From assembly GCA_035549075.1 (NCBI GenBank), contig DASZRT010000032.1, forward strand, positions 1-64,000: 64,000 bases of DNA, read 5' to 3'. The translations under genes were made by a program, and so were the position numbers. Origin of the DNA: DASZFV01 sp035549075 (GTDB lineage Bacteria > Myxococcota_A > Polyangia > Fen-1088). Shown here piece by piece: positions 53,014 to 61,568 of this stretch (the first letter of the stretch is position 1; each line of letters begins with the position of its first letter). The notes beneath the pieces were generated by a model. That model saw only the letters and a program-made list of their open reading frames with translations, was not told the origin of the DNA and did not search any database.

Positions 53014-54138
53014 TTGAGCGACGACGTCGACGAGGCCTCGGGCGTCCCGAGCGCCGATCTGACGGCGTTGCACGCGCCGCTCGCCGGCGAGCTCGAGGCG
53101 GCCGCGCGGCGCGTGCTCGCGTCGGGGCGCTTCATCCTCGGCGCCGAGGTCGCGGCCTTCGAGCGCGAGCTCGCGGCGGCGCTCGGCGTCGCTCGCGCCG
53201 TGGGCATCTCGTCGGGCACGGACGCGCTGCTCGCGCTGCTCATGGCCCACGGCGTGGGGCCGGGCGACGAGGTCGTGACGACGCCGCTGTCGTTCTTCGC
53301 GACGGCGGGCGTGATCGCGCGCGTGGGCGCGCGCCCCGTGTTCGCCGACGTCGAGCCCGACACGCTCAACCTCGCTCCGGACCGTGCGATCGAGAAGCTC
53401 GGCCCGCGCGCGCGCGCGATCGTCGTCGTCCATTTGTTCGGGCGAGCCGCGCGCACGGCGCCGCTCGCGGCGGCCTGCACCTCGCGCGGGCTCGCGCTCA
53501 TCGAAGACGCCGCGCAAGCGATCGGCGCGACGAGCGACGGGCGGCCCGTGGGCTCCGTCGGCGCCGCGGCGCTGTCGTTCTTCCCGTCGAAGAACCTCGG
53601 CGGCTTCGGCGACGGCGGCGCGGTCGTCACCGACGACGCCGCGCTCGCCGATCGCGTCGCGCTGCTGCGATCGCACGGGGCGACCGCGCGCATGCGCCAC
53701 GAGCTCGTGGGCGGCAACTTCCGGCTCGACGAGCTGCAGGCGGCGCTCTTGCGCGTGAAGCTCCCGCATCTTTCACGCTGGACCGAGCGGCGTCGCGGGC
53801 ACGCGCGTCGCTACCGCGCGGCGCTCGCGAACTTGCCCGGGCTCGCGCTGCCGCCCGACGACGATACCTGCGTGTGGAACCAGTTCGTCGTACGCGTGCG
53901 CGACGGGCGCCGCGACGAGCTCGCGCGTGCGCTCGCAAAGCGAAAGATCGCGACGGCGATCTACTACGCGACGCCGCTGCACCTGCAGCCGGCGCTCGCG
54001 TCGCTCGGCCACGGTGCGGGCGACTTCCCCGTCGCCGAGGCCGCGGCCGCCGAAGTTCTGGCGTTGCCCGTCGCTGCCGAGCTCGACGACACGGCGATCG
54101 ACCGCGTCGCCGACGCCGTCAGGCAATTCTTTCCTTAG
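53014..54138 (+). CDS. DegT/DnrJ/EryC1 sugar aminotransferase (WbpE/WlbC-like)
   Basis: A 374-residue PLP enzyme that transaminates keto-sugar nucleotides. GISSGTDALLALLMAHGVGPGDEVVTTPLSFFATA and LIEDAAQAIGAT are family motifs; K193 in SFFPSKNLGGFGDGGAVV is the PLP lysine. TTG 53014 is the best start. Beside the acetyltransferase and oxidoreductase genes, it fits the step that turns a UDP-3-keto-GlcNAcA into UDP-GlcNAc3NA. It converges on the acetyltransferase gene, sharing a TTAG at the stop codons. Confidence 0.9.
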   Translation: MSDDVDEASGVPSADLTALHAPLAGELEAAARRVLASGRFILGAEVAAFERELAAALGVARAVGISSGTDALLALLMAHGVGPGDEVVTTPLSFFATAGVIARVGARPVFADVEPDTLNLAPDRAIEKLGPRARAIVVVHLFGRAARTAPLAAACTSRGLALIEDAAQAIGATSDGRPVGSVGAAALSFFPSKNLGGFGDGGAVVTDDAALADRVALLRSHGATARMRHELVGGNFRLDELQAALLRVKLPHLSRWTERRRGHARRYRAALANLPGLALPPDDDTCVWNQFVVRVRDGRRDELARALAKRKIATAIYYATPLHLQPALASLGHGAGDFPVAEAAAAEVLALPVAAELDDTAIDRVADAVRQFFP

Positions 54139-54707
54139 GCGGGCGCGAGCCGCGACTTGATCACACGATACGCGGCGCCGCAAGCCGCGCAGAGCGTGCC
54201 GCCGCGCGCGCGCGGCTTGGGCAAGATCTCGCCGCACGCGCAGGCCCAGCCCGTCGCGCGCGCGGGCACGCCCGCGACGAGCGCGTAGGGCGCGACGTCG
54301 CGCGAGACGACGGCGCCCGCGGCGACGAACGCGTGCGCGCCGATCGAGACGCCGGCGACGATCGTCGCGTTGGCGCCGATGGTCGCGCCGCGGCCCACGC
54401 GCGTCGCGACGTAGGCGCCGCGCCGGCTCACCGTCGCGCGCGGCGTGCGCACGTTCGTGAACACGGCCGACGGCCCGACGAACACGTCGGCCTCGAGCGC
54501 GACGCCGTCGTAGATCGAGACGTTGTTCTGCACGCGGCAGCGATCGCCGACGACGGCCGCGGCGGCGACGAAGACGTTCTGCCCGAGCACGACGTCGGCG
54601 CCGACGCGCGCGCCGGACATCACGTGACAGAAGTGCCAGATCTTCGTCCCGTCGCCGATCGTCGCCGGCGCGTCGACGACGGCCGTCGCGTGCGCCCAGA
54701 ACGTCAT
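54135..54707 (-). CDS. Hexapeptide-repeat sugar N-acetyltransferase (WbpD/WlbB-like)
   Basis: A 190-residue left-handed beta-helix protein (about 10-150 with hexapeptide repeats; IWHFCHVMSGARVGADVVLGQNVFVA) of the group that acetylates UDP-2-acetamido-3-amino-glucuronate. The C-terminus has a four-Cys zinc-ribbon-like tail (CACGEILPKPRARGGTLCAAC), also seen in WbpD relatives. ATG 54707 overlaps the stop of the oxidoreductase gene (ATGA), so the two are coupled. Confidence 0.9.
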   Translation of the reverse strand: MTFWAHATAVVDAPATIGDGTKIWHFCHVMSGARVGADVVLGQNVFVAAAAVVGDRCRVQNNVSIYDGVALEADVFVGPSAVFTNVRTPRATVSRRGAYVATRVGRGATIGANATIVAGVSIGAHAFVAAGAVVSRDVAPYALVAGVPARATGWACACGEILPKPRARGGTLCAACGAAYRVIKSRLAPA

Positions 54708-55711
54708 CGAGCGACCGGCACCGGCGCGCCGCCCACGCGCATCGATCGTTCGCCCGCCTCGAGCACGCGCAGCACGTCGAGAGCGCGCGCGCCGTCGCCG
54801 GGCGGGGTCGCGCCGCGCGCGATCGCCTCGACGAAGCGCTCGCACTCGACGAGCAGCGGCTCGGCGTCGCCGACGGGGGGCACGTCGATCTCGCCCACGT
54901 GCGCGACGAAACCAGCGGCCCCGGGCGCGCGCGCGAACGCGCGATCGAGCACGCGAAGCGGCCGCTCGTGATTTGTCTCGTCGAAGGTCAGCATGCGGCG
55001 ATCGCCGACGACGACGAGCGAGCGTCGCTTGTCGGGCGCGAGCCACGACACGTGGACGTGCGCGACGCGCCCGTCGGCGAAGCTCAGCGTCGCGAACGCG
55101 ACGTCGGGCGTGTCGGGCTGCAGATAAGCCGCGCCCGTGGCGCTCACCGTCACCGGCGTCGCGTCGAACAAGTGCAACGCGACGGCGACGTCGTGCGGCG
55201 CCACCGACCACCACGCGCTCTCCGACGGGCGCACGGTGCCGAAGCCGACGCGCGTCGCCTGCAAATACAGCACGCGTCCCAGCGCGCCTTCGGCGAGGAG
55301 CGCGCGCGCCCGCTCGACGCCCGGGTGGTGCAGCAGCACGTGGCCCACCATGAGGACGCGGCGATCGCGCGCGGCCCGTGCGACGAGGGCCTCGCCCGCG
55401 ACGACCGACAGCGCCATCGGCTTCTCGACGAGCACGTGCTTGCCGGCGTCGAGCGCCCGCAGCGCGACCTCGTGGTGGCGCGGCGAATCGACGGCGACGG
55501 CGACGGCGTCGAGGCCGGGCGCCGCCAGCAGCCGGTCGAGCTCGGGCGTGAGGAGGATCCCGGCGTGGGCGGCGCCCGCGCGCGCCAGCCGCTCGCCGTC
55601 GAGGTCGGCGACGCCGACGAGCCGCGCGCCGCGCGCCCGCGCGAAGGCCCGCGCCAAGGTGAGCCCCCACGGGCCCGCGCCCACGACGCCGACGTTGATC
55701 GTCAGCTGCAT
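54704..55711 (-). CDS. Gfo/Idh/MocA-family oxidoreductase (WbpB/WlbA-like)
   Basis: A 335-residue NAD(P)-dependent sugar oxidoreductase. The Rossmann motif GVVGAGPWGLTLARAF starts at residue 7, followed by the VEKPMALS motif near 90 and a C-terminal alpha/beta domain with WWSVAPHDVAVALHLFD. WbpB/WlbA oxidises C3 of UDP-GlcNAc-uronate; the neighbouring aminotransferase and acetyltransferase genes support this role. ATG 55711 puts the nucleotide motif at the N-terminus; ATG 55726 adds five residues. It is the first gene of the pair on the minus strand. Confidence 0.88.
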   Translation of the reverse strand: MQLTINVGVVGAGPWGLTLARAFARARGARLVGVADLDGERLARAGAAHAGILLTPELDRLLAAPGLDAVAVAVDSPRHHEVALRALDAGKHVLVEKPMALSVVAGEALVARAARDRRVLMVGHVLLHHPGVERARALLAEGALGRVLYLQATRVGFGTVRPSESAWWSVAPHDVAVALHLFDATPVTVSATGAAYLQPDTPDVAFATLSFADGRVAHVHVSWLAPDKRRSLVVVGDRRMLTFDETNHERPLRVLDRAFARAPGAAGFVAHVGEIDVPPVGDAEPLLVECERFVEAIARGATPPGDGARALDVLRVLEAGERSMRVGGAPVPVAR

Positions 55712-55784
55712 TTGGAAGCTGCACATCCTAGCAGTGACGCGGCCGTACAGAAACGCCGCGAGTCGGACGATACTTCGACCGCCC

Positions 55785-56348
55785 ATGCGCCGCGCTCTCT
55801 TCGTCTCCGCTCTCCTGGCCATTGGTTGTGGCTTCGCGGGCTGCGGCCACGCCGCGCCCGAGATGATCGCGGGCGGCGGCTCGCGCGAGCTGGTCATGGC
55901 CTACGACGACGCGCACGCGACGGGCACGCTCGCGTTCCCATCGACGACCTACGAGAGCGTCGTGCGCTTCGCGCTGCCCGAGGGGGAGCACCAGCCCCTG
56001 CGCCTGCGCCTGCAGGCCGAGGCCGCCGGGCAGCTCGAGATCACGATCTACGACACCACGATCCTCGAGACCCCCGGCGAAGCCATCCGGACGATGTCTC
56101 GCGCGCTCGCCAAGGAGGACCTCTCCGACGGCAAAGACGGCCGCTGGGTCGTGCAAGACCTCGCGTCGATGCACCCGCTCAAGGGCATCGTCTGGGTCGG
56201 CGTGCGCAAGTCGGGCGGCGAGCCGACGATCTGGGCCAGCAGCGTCGTCTCGGGCCAGGCCTTCGTGCGCAACAACGACCCGACGAACCTCATGGGCCTG
56301 CTGCCGACGAAGCGCACGCCCATGATTCGCCTCGAAGTCGCTCCTTGA
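55785..56348 (+). CDS. Putative lipoprotein of unknown function
   Basis: A 187-residue lipoprotein (MRRALFVSALLAIGCGFAGC, lipidated Cys about 20). The mature part is a beta-rich domain of about 155 residues (TYESVVRFALPEGEHQPLRLRL, QLEITIYDTTILETPGEAI, GIVWVGVRKSGGEPTIWASS), similar in feel to a jelly-roll. No catalytic motif is seen. It stands alone, divergent from the oxidoreductase gene by 73 bp and followed by two hairpins. I do not recognise the family. Confidence 0.8.
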   Translation: MRRALFVSALLAIGCGFAGCGHAAPEMIAGGGSRELVMAYDDAHATGTLAFPSTTYESVVRFALPEGEHQPLRLRLQAEAAGQLEITIYDTTILETPGEAIRTMSRALAKEDLSDGKDGRWVVQDLASMHPLKGIVWVGVRKSGGEPTIWASSVVSGQAFVRNNDPTNLMGLLPTKRTPMIRLEVAP

Positions 56349-56354
56349 TCTGAC

Positions 56355-56387
56355 GGGGGCGTGGCTCGCTGCCGCTCGCACGCCCCC
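56355..56387. terminator. 9-bp hairpin between convergent genes
   Basis: GGGGGCGTG and CACGCCCCC pair across a 15-nt loop, 6 nt after the lipoprotein stop. It precedes the hairpin at 56404, and the two genes converge here. Confidence 0.5.
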
Positions 56388-56403
56388 GGACCCCCCTCAC
56401 TCC

Positions 56404-56420
56404 GCGCGGCAAAGCCGCGC
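56404..56420. terminator. GC hairpin with AAA/TTT loop, same core as 753-771
   Basis: GCGCGGC-AAA-GCCGCGC is a 7-bp perfect stem between the lipoprotein and thiD genes, 10 nt beyond thiD on its strand. On the minus strand it reads GCGCGGC-TTT-GCCGCGC, one base from the element at 753-771. Confidence 0.45.
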
Positions 56421-56430
56421 TGCGCTCGCG

Positions 56431-57198
56431 TCACGGGAGATGGCGTTCGTGGCCCACGTTGATCGCTCTTCCGAGCGCGTCCACGAGCCAGGCCGTCGCG
56501 GCGTCGATCGCGTCCGTCAGAGAGGCGCCGCGCGCGAGCTCGACGGCGATGGCGGTCGCGAGCGCGCAGCCCGTGCCGCGGACGTCGCCGCCGCCGACAC
56601 GCGCGTGCGCGAAGCGGTTCACCTCGGTGGACGTGGCGAGCACATCGATCGCCTCGCTGCCCGCGACGTGTCCGCCTTTGACGAGCGCCGCCGCGATGCC
56701 CGCCTGGACCAGCGCGGCCGCCGCCTTGGCCGCGTCGTCGACGGTGACCACGCGTCGGCCGGTGAGCGCCTCGGCCTCTGCCGCGTTGGGCGTCACGAGC
56801 GTCGCGCGTCGCAGCAGCCCCCGCAGCCCCGACGGCTCGCCGCGAAAGAGCGCGCCGCCCCGCGATGTCTTTAGAACCGGGTCGAAGACGACCGCCCCTG
56901 TGTAACCCGAAAGCCCCGCCTCGATGGCCTCGGCGCAGGCGGCGTCGGGCACCATGCCGATCTTCACGGCGCTTGGCCCCGAGGCGACCGCACGCGCGAG
57001 CGCGGCCCGCAGAGCGTTCGCTGCGCGCGGCTCGATCTCATGGATGCCGTCGCCCTGCTCGGTCCATGCCGTCCCGACGGCGATCGGTTGCGCGCCGCGC
57101 GCCCGAGCCGTGAGGACGTCACGCAGCAACCCGGCGCCCCCACCTGGGTCGAGGCCCCCCACGACGACGAGGCAGGACCCTATTTGCGGCGCTCGCAC
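56431..57198 (-). CDS. thiD: Hydroxymethylpyrimidine/phosphomethylpyrimidine kinase
   Basis: A 255-residue ribokinase-like enzyme that phosphorylates the thiamine pyrimidine HMP and then HMP-P. The substrate motif DPGGGAGLLRDVLTARARG, VVFDPVLKTSRGGALF, TPNAAEAEALTGR, ALVKGGHV and the anion-hole motif DVRGTGCALATAIAVEL are all present. Only this thiamine gene is in the window. It is divergent from the Ser/Thr kinase gene with 24 bp between starts and has a hairpin at its end. Confidence 0.9.
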   Translation of the reverse strand: MRAPQIGSCLVVVGGLDPGGGAGLLRDVLTARARGAQPIAVGTAWTEQGDGIHEIEPRAANALRAALARAVASGPSAVKIGMVPDAACAEAIEAGLSGYTGAVVFDPVLKTSRGGALFRGEPSGLRGLLRRATLVTPNAAEAEALTGRRVVTVDDAAKAAAALVQAGIAAALVKGGHVAGSEAIDVLATSTEVNRFAHARVGGGDVRGTGCALATAIAVELARGASLTDAIDAATAWLVDALGRAINVGHERHLP

Positions 57199-57222
57199 GG
57201 GGCGTTATCATAGATCGCTCTT

Positions 57223-58800
57223 TTGGATGGAACGGCCGCCCGTGGCACAACCATCCAGCGGCAAGGCCCTCCCGTGGCGGTCCAACTCTCGGAGCCGATT
57301 CAGTTCGGCAAATACACGCTCTTCGAGCGCATCGGCCGCGGTGGCATGGCGGATGTGTACAAGGGACGTGTGTCCGGGCCCCAGGGCTTCGAGCGCGTCT
57401 TCGTCGTCAAGCGCATCCTCCCGCACCTGTCCGACGACGCGACCTTCATCAAGATGTTCGTCGAGGAGGCGAAGCTCTCGGCGCGCCTCGCCCACCCGAA
57501 CATCGTCCAGATCTTCGAGCTCGGCGCCGTCGACGGCGAGTACTTCATCTCGATGGAGTACATCCGCGGCCACGATCTCGCCGAGACGATGCGCGCCATC
57601 TGGAAGACGATGGGCCCGCCGCGGCCCGAGCTCGTCGCCTACATCGGTCGCGAGGCCTGCCGCGCGCTGAGCTACGCGCACAGCCTCGCCGACGAGCGCG
57701 GCCGCCCGCTGGGCATGATCCACCGCGACGTCTCGCCCTCGAACATCATGATCTCGTACGAGGGCGCGGTGAAGCTCCTCGACTTCGGCATCGCCAAGGC
57801 GCTGGGCGAGGCGCCCGAGACGACGAAGAGCGGGACGATGAAGGGCAAGTACGCCTACATGGCGCCCGAGCAGACCGAGGGTGACGACGTCGATCACCGC
57901 ATCGACATCTTCTCGTGCGGCATCGTGCTGCACGAGGTGCTCACGGGGCGACGCCTCTTCAAAGGCACGAACGACGTGCTCACGATCGAGCGCGTGCGCC
58001 GCTGCGAGGTGCCGCCGCCGTCGCAGCAGAACCCGATGGTGCCGCCGGAGCTCGACGCCATCATCCTGCGCGCGCTCTCGCGCGATCGCGACAAGCGGTT
58101 CGCGACGGCGGCCGACATGGCCGACGCGCTCGACGACGTCGTGCACGCGGCGCGCTTCCAGCCGACGCACCTCGCGCAGCTGCTGCACGACCTCTTCCCC
58201 GTCGAGGGCGGCGCGCCGTCGCCGCGCCTTTCGGTGAACGCGAGCCAGCAGGTCACGAGCTCGAGCATCCGCGCGCTGCGCTCGCCGACGGTGCCGCCCG
58301 TGACGCGCACGAGCACGGCGACGGCGACGCCTTCGCGCTCGGCCGTCGCCGACATGCGCGCCGCCGAAGAGGTCTCGCTCAAGCCGAAGCCGAAGTGGCG
58401 CGGCGCCGCGGCGGCCGTGCTCGTCCTGGGCGCGGGCGGGCTCTTCGTGTGGAAGGGCGGCGTCGCCAAGAAGCTCATGCCGCAGGAGGATCCCGCGCGG
58501 CTCGCGCCCGCGGGCGATCCGTCGAAGCGCTTCCACGTCTTCGTGAAGTCGGATCCGTCGGGCGCCGACATCTTCATCGACGGCGAGCTCATCGGCGCGA
58601 CGCCCGTCACGCTGCCGATCGATCTCAACGGCAAGACGGCCGTGAAGATGATCCTGCGCAAGGACGGCTTCGAGGACTACGAGCAGCGGGTCATCAACGA
58701 GATGCCGCTGTCGATCAACCTCAAGGCGAAGCCCGTCGAGCCGCCGCCCAAGGCCGAAGACACGCCACCGCCGGCCGCGCCGGCTCCCGCCACGGAGTGA
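57223..58800 (+). CDS. Hanks-type Ser/Thr protein kinase with membrane helix and PEGA domain
   Basis: A 525-residue kinase. The cytoplasmic catalytic domain (about 28-300) has the Gly loop GRGGMADVYKG (about 37-47), K63, the HRDVSPSNIM loop (H167-R168-D169), DFG (D187) and an APE-type MAPEQTEG. After a Ser/Thr-rich juxtamembrane region, one membrane helix (about 395-412) and a PEGA domain (about 432-500, SDPSGADIFIDGELIGATP) follow outside. It should sense the cell surface and phosphorylate unknown targets. The start is TTG 57223; GTG 57274 would trim 17 residues. Its end overlaps the following GT2 frame if GTG 58797 is used there. Confidence 0.93.
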   Translation: MDGTAARGTTIQRQGPPVAVQLSEPIQFGKYTLFERIGRGGMADVYKGRVSGPQGFERVFVVKRILPHLSDDATFIKMFVEEAKLSARLAHPNIVQIFELGAVDGEYFISMEYIRGHDLAETMRAIWKTMGPPRPELVAYIGREACRALSYAHSLADERGRPLGMIHRDVSPSNIMISYEGAVKLLDFGIAKALGEAPETTKSGTMKGKYAYMAPEQTEGDDVDHRIDIFSCGIVLHEVLTGRRLFKGTNDVLTIERVRRCEVPPPSQQNPMVPPELDAIILRALSRDRDKRFATAADMADALDDVVHAARFQPTHLAQLLHDLFPVEGGAPSPRLSVNASQQVTSSSIRALRSPTVPPVTRTSTATATPSRSAVADMRAAEEVSLKPKPKWRGAAAAVLVLGAGGLFVWKGGVAKKLMPQEDPARLAPAGDPSKRFHVFVKSDPSGADIFIDGELIGATPVTLPIDLNGKTAVKMILRKDGFEDYEQRVINEMPLSINLKAKPVEPPPKAEDTPPPAAPAPATE

Positions 58801-58859
58801 CGATCGATCGCGCCTTGGCCGTTGACACGGCGGGCGGTCGATCCCAATGCTTGCCGAGC

Positions 58860-59654
58860 ATGTTTCGTGGGCGCAGCGTGGCCGTCGTCGTCCCGGCCTA
58901 CAACGAGCGGGACAAGATCGCCGCGACGGTTCGATCGATCCCCGGCTACGTCGATCACTTGATCGTCGTCGACGACGGCAGCGCCGACGACACGGCCGAC
59001 GTCGCGCGCGCGCAGGCCGCGCGTCGCCAGGCCGGCCGCGCCGAGATCATCCGCCACGCCGAGAACCGCGGCGTCGGCGCCGCGATCGCGACGGGCTACG
59101 CGCGCGCGCTCGAGCTTGGCGTGTTCGCGACGGCGGTCATGGCGGGCGACGGCCAGATGGATCCCGTCGATCTGCCGCACCTGCTCGAGCCCGTCGTCGC
59201 GGGCGAAGCCGACTACGCCAAGGGCAACCGCTTCGCGTGGCCCGGCGGCTGGCGCGACATGCCGCGCGCGCGCCTCTTCGGCAGCGTCGTGCTCTCGCTT
59301 GCGACGCGCGTCGCCTCGGGCTACTGGCGCCTCTTCGATTCGCAGTGCGGGTACACGGCGGCGTCGCGGCGCGCGCTGCTCGCGATCGATCCCGCGCGCA
59401 TGTTCGGCCGCTACGGCTACCCCAACGACGTGCTCGCACGCCTCGGCGCGAGCCGCGCCCGCGTCGTCGACGTGCCCGTGCGCCCGATCTATGGGCCGGC
59501 GTGGCGCTCGGGGCTGCGGCCGACGCGCGTCGCGCTGCCGATCGCGGGCTTGCTGCTGCGCGGGTGGTGGCGGCGGATGACCTCGCCGCGCGTCGCACAG
59601 GCGAACGAGGCGATCGCGCCGGCCGCGGTTTCCGTGTCGCGCGAGGTCGCCTGA
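58860..59654 (+). CDS. Family 2 glycosyltransferase (polyprenyl-phosphate type)
   Basis: A 264-residue GT-A enzyme with RSVAVVVPAYNERDKIAATV, LIVVDDGSADDT, and AVMAGDGQMDPVDLPHL, where the DGQMD takes the place of DxD; DSQCGYTAASRRAL is a common GT2 segment. No clear membrane helices apart from a hydrophobic C-terminal part (VALPIAGLLLRGWW). ATG 58860 is preferred; GTG 58797 overlaps the kinase stop (GTGA) and adds 21 residues. It precedes the GT4 gene by 5 nt. Confidence 0.87.
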   Translation: MFRGRSVAVVVPAYNERDKIAATVRSIPGYVDHLIVVDDGSADDTADVARAQAARRQAGRAEIIRHAENRGVGAAIATGYARALELGVFATAVMAGDGQMDPVDLPHLLEPVVAGEADYAKGNRFAWPGGWRDMPRARLFGSVVLSLATRVASGYWRLFDSQCGYTAASRRALLAIDPARMFGRYGYPNDVLARLGASRARVVDVPVRPIYGPAWRSGLRPTRVALPIAGLLLRGWWRRMTSPRVAQANEAIAPAAVSVSREVA

Positions 59655-59659
59655 GCGGC

Positions 59660-60757
59660 GTGCGCGTCGGCGTCGTCACGACGTCATACCCGCGCGGGCC
59701 GGGCGACGCCGCGGGCGCGTTCGTCGCCGATCGCGTCGAGGCGCTGCTCGCCGACGGGCACGACGTCGACGTCATCGCCGCGGGCGCGCCGTCGCGCACG
59801 AGCGCCGTCTCGCGCGGCGGACGCCTCACGATCACGCGGCTGCCCGCGCATGTGGGCGACGGCCCCGATCTCTTCGCGGGCGCGGGGGCGCCCGAGACGC
59901 TCGAAGCGGGCGCCGCCGCGGCGTGGCTCGGCGCCGCGCGCTTCTCGGCGGCGCTCGCGGCCGAGGTGCGCGCGCGCGCTTCGGGGTGGGCGCGCGTCGA
60001 GAGTCATTGGCTCGCGCCGTGCGCGCTCGCCGTCGCCGCGGGCGCGCCCGCGCTCGCGCACCGCGCGACGGCGCACTCGGGCGACGTCGCGCTTCTCGAG
60101 CGCGTCCCGTTCGGCCGCACGCTCGCGCGTGCCCTCGTCGCGAGCGGCGCGACGCTCGTGTTCGTGAGCGAGGCGCTGCGTCGTCGCTTCTCCGCGCTCG
60201 TCGGGAGCCATATAGAAGTCGGCGACGTCGAGCGGCTGCGCGTGCCCGCACTTTTTACGCGCGCTTCGCGGCCCGATCGCGCGATGCGCGCGGCGCTCGG
60301 CCTCTCGTCGCCGACCGTCGTCGCCGTGGGCCGTCTCGTGCCGATCAAGGGGTTCGATCTGCTCGTGCGCGCGTGCGCGTCCACCGAGGGCGGTCGGGTT
60401 CCGCTCGTGATCGTGGGCGACGGTCCCGAGCGCGCGCGCCTTCGCCGCCTCGCCGATGGCCTCGGCGTGGATTTGAAAACGCCAGGCCACGTCGCGCGCG
60501 CCGAGGTCGGTGCGTGGCTGCGGGCCGCCGATCTCTACGCACAGCCGTCGCGGGTCTTGCCGAACGGCCGCACCGAAGGGCTCCCGGTCGCGACCCTCGA
60601 GGCGCTCGCGACCGGATTGCCGGCCGTCGTCTCCGACTCGGGTGGCTTGGGCGAGCTCGCGGCGGTGGATTCCAGCGTCGAGGTCGTGCCGGCGGGCGAC
60701 GTCCCGGCCCTCGCGCGCGCCGTCCGCCGGGGTCTCGGCCTCGCTCGCGCGGCGTGA
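59660..60757 (+). CDS. GT4 glycosyltransferase
   Basis: A 365-residue GT-B enzyme: VRVGVVTTSYPRGPGDAAGAF, then VVAVGRLVPIKGFDLLVRAC, LVIVGDGPERARLRRLA and a donor block LPNGRTEGLPVATLEALATGLPAVV. GTG 59660 is the start, 5 nt after the GT2 gene, so both belong to one unit with the kinase gene or its readthrough. It probably adds a sugar to a surface glycan. Confidence 0.88.
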   Translation: MRVGVVTTSYPRGPGDAAGAFVADRVEALLADGHDVDVIAAGAPSRTSAVSRGGRLTITRLPAHVGDGPDLFAGAGAPETLEAGAAAAWLGAARFSAALAAEVRARASGWARVESHWLAPCALAVAAGAPALAHRATAHSGDVALLERVPFGRTLARALVASGATLVFVSEALRRRFSALVGSHIEVGDVERLRVPALFTRASRPDRAMRAALGLSSPTVVAVGRLVPIKGFDLLVRACASTEGGRVPLVIVGDGPERARLRRLADGLGVDLKTPGHVARAEVGAWLRAADLYAQPSRVLPNGRTEGLPVATLEALATGLPAVVSDSGGLGELAAVDSSVEVVPAGDVPALARAVRRGLGLARAA

Positions 60758-60805
60758 GTCAACCTGCGCGATTGTAACGCCCGTGTAACCAACTACGCAC
60801 CGCAC

Positions 60806-60821
60806 CGCGGCTGAAACCGCG
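60806..60821 (+). terminator. Short hairpin after the GT4 gene
   Basis: CGCGG/CCGCG with a CTGAAA loop lies 48 nt after the GT4 stop codon. The rest of the gap 60758-60914 shows a TTGAAT (60843-60848) but no convincing -10. Confidence 0.3.
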
Positions 60822-60914
60822 CAGCGGGCTACGCAGTGCCCTTGAATAAAGGCCGCAAGTCACTGAAATGACGGTGTTCAATTTTCGGCACATCGCGTGC
60901 TGGAGAGACGGGAC

Positions 60915-61484
60915 ATGGCCGAGGCAAGCCCCCGCCCGACAGCCGAGCCCGAGATCTCGGTGGTTCTCTCCGTCGGCAACGACGAGGACCGCGTCGGACA
61001 TCACGTTCGTTCGGTCGCCGACCACCTTCGCCGCCTGGGGCGCTCGTTCGAAATCGTCGCCGTCAACGACGGCTCGACCGACAACAGCCTCTCGATCGCG
61101 ACGCTGCTCGCGGGCACCGTACCCGAGCTTCGCGTCCTGGCCCGCAATTCGGCGGGACGCGCGTTCTTGCGCGGCGCTTCCGAGGCGCGTGGCTCGGTTC
61201 TCGTGCTGCTTTCGGCCAACAGCGGCCCGTCACTCGCGCCGCTCGGGTGGGCGCTGTCGCGCCTCGCCGCCGGCCGCGACGCCGTCATCCTGCGTGGCCG
61301 CTACATCGTGGCGCGCCGGCTGGCCACGCTTCCCGTGATCGTTCGCGCCACCGGTCCGGGGTTGTTCTTCGAGTCGATCTTCGAGCGCCGGGCGCAGGAC
61401 TTGGGCGTCGACGTCGTCGGATCGCGCCCTCGCCGGCAGACGCCGTTGCTGCTGCGCCCCGTTCTGCGGTTCCTGGCCGCCTGA
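60915..61484 (+). CDS. Short GT2-like protein, probably degenerate
   Basis: A 189-residue protein whose N-terminal half follows the GT2 fold (PEISVVLSVGNDEDRVGHHV, EIVAVNDGSTDNSLSIATLL, RNSAGRAFLRGASEARGSVLVLL). The metal-binding DxD, expected after LVLL, reads SANSGPSLAP, so the site looks lost. The C-terminal acceptor half is short (RRLATLPVIVRATGPGLFFE). ATG 60915 gives the usual GT2 start; an upstream TTG at 60897 adds six residues. A non-catalytic or regulatory role is inference. Confidence 0.72.
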   Translation: MAEASPRPTAEPEISVVLSVGNDEDRVGHHVRSVADHLRRLGRSFEIVAVNDGSTDNSLSIATLLAGTVPELRVLARNSAGRAFLRGASEARGSVLVLLSANSGPSLAPLGWALSRLAAGRDAVILRGRYIVARRLATLPVIVRATGPGLFFESIFERRAQDLGVDVVGSRPRRQTPLLLRPVLRFLAA

Positions 61485-61568
61485 GCCGGCCGGTGTCCGG
61501 GCGACGTAAGCATTCCTCGTTGCTGGCCGCGCCTCGCCCCGTCCCCGGGGTGGTGGTAACCTAGCGCG

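Noticed and set aside
58822..58850. TTGACA upstream of the GT2 gene as a promoter
   Set aside because: No acceptable -10 at 16-18 nt; nearest hexamer is CAATGC.
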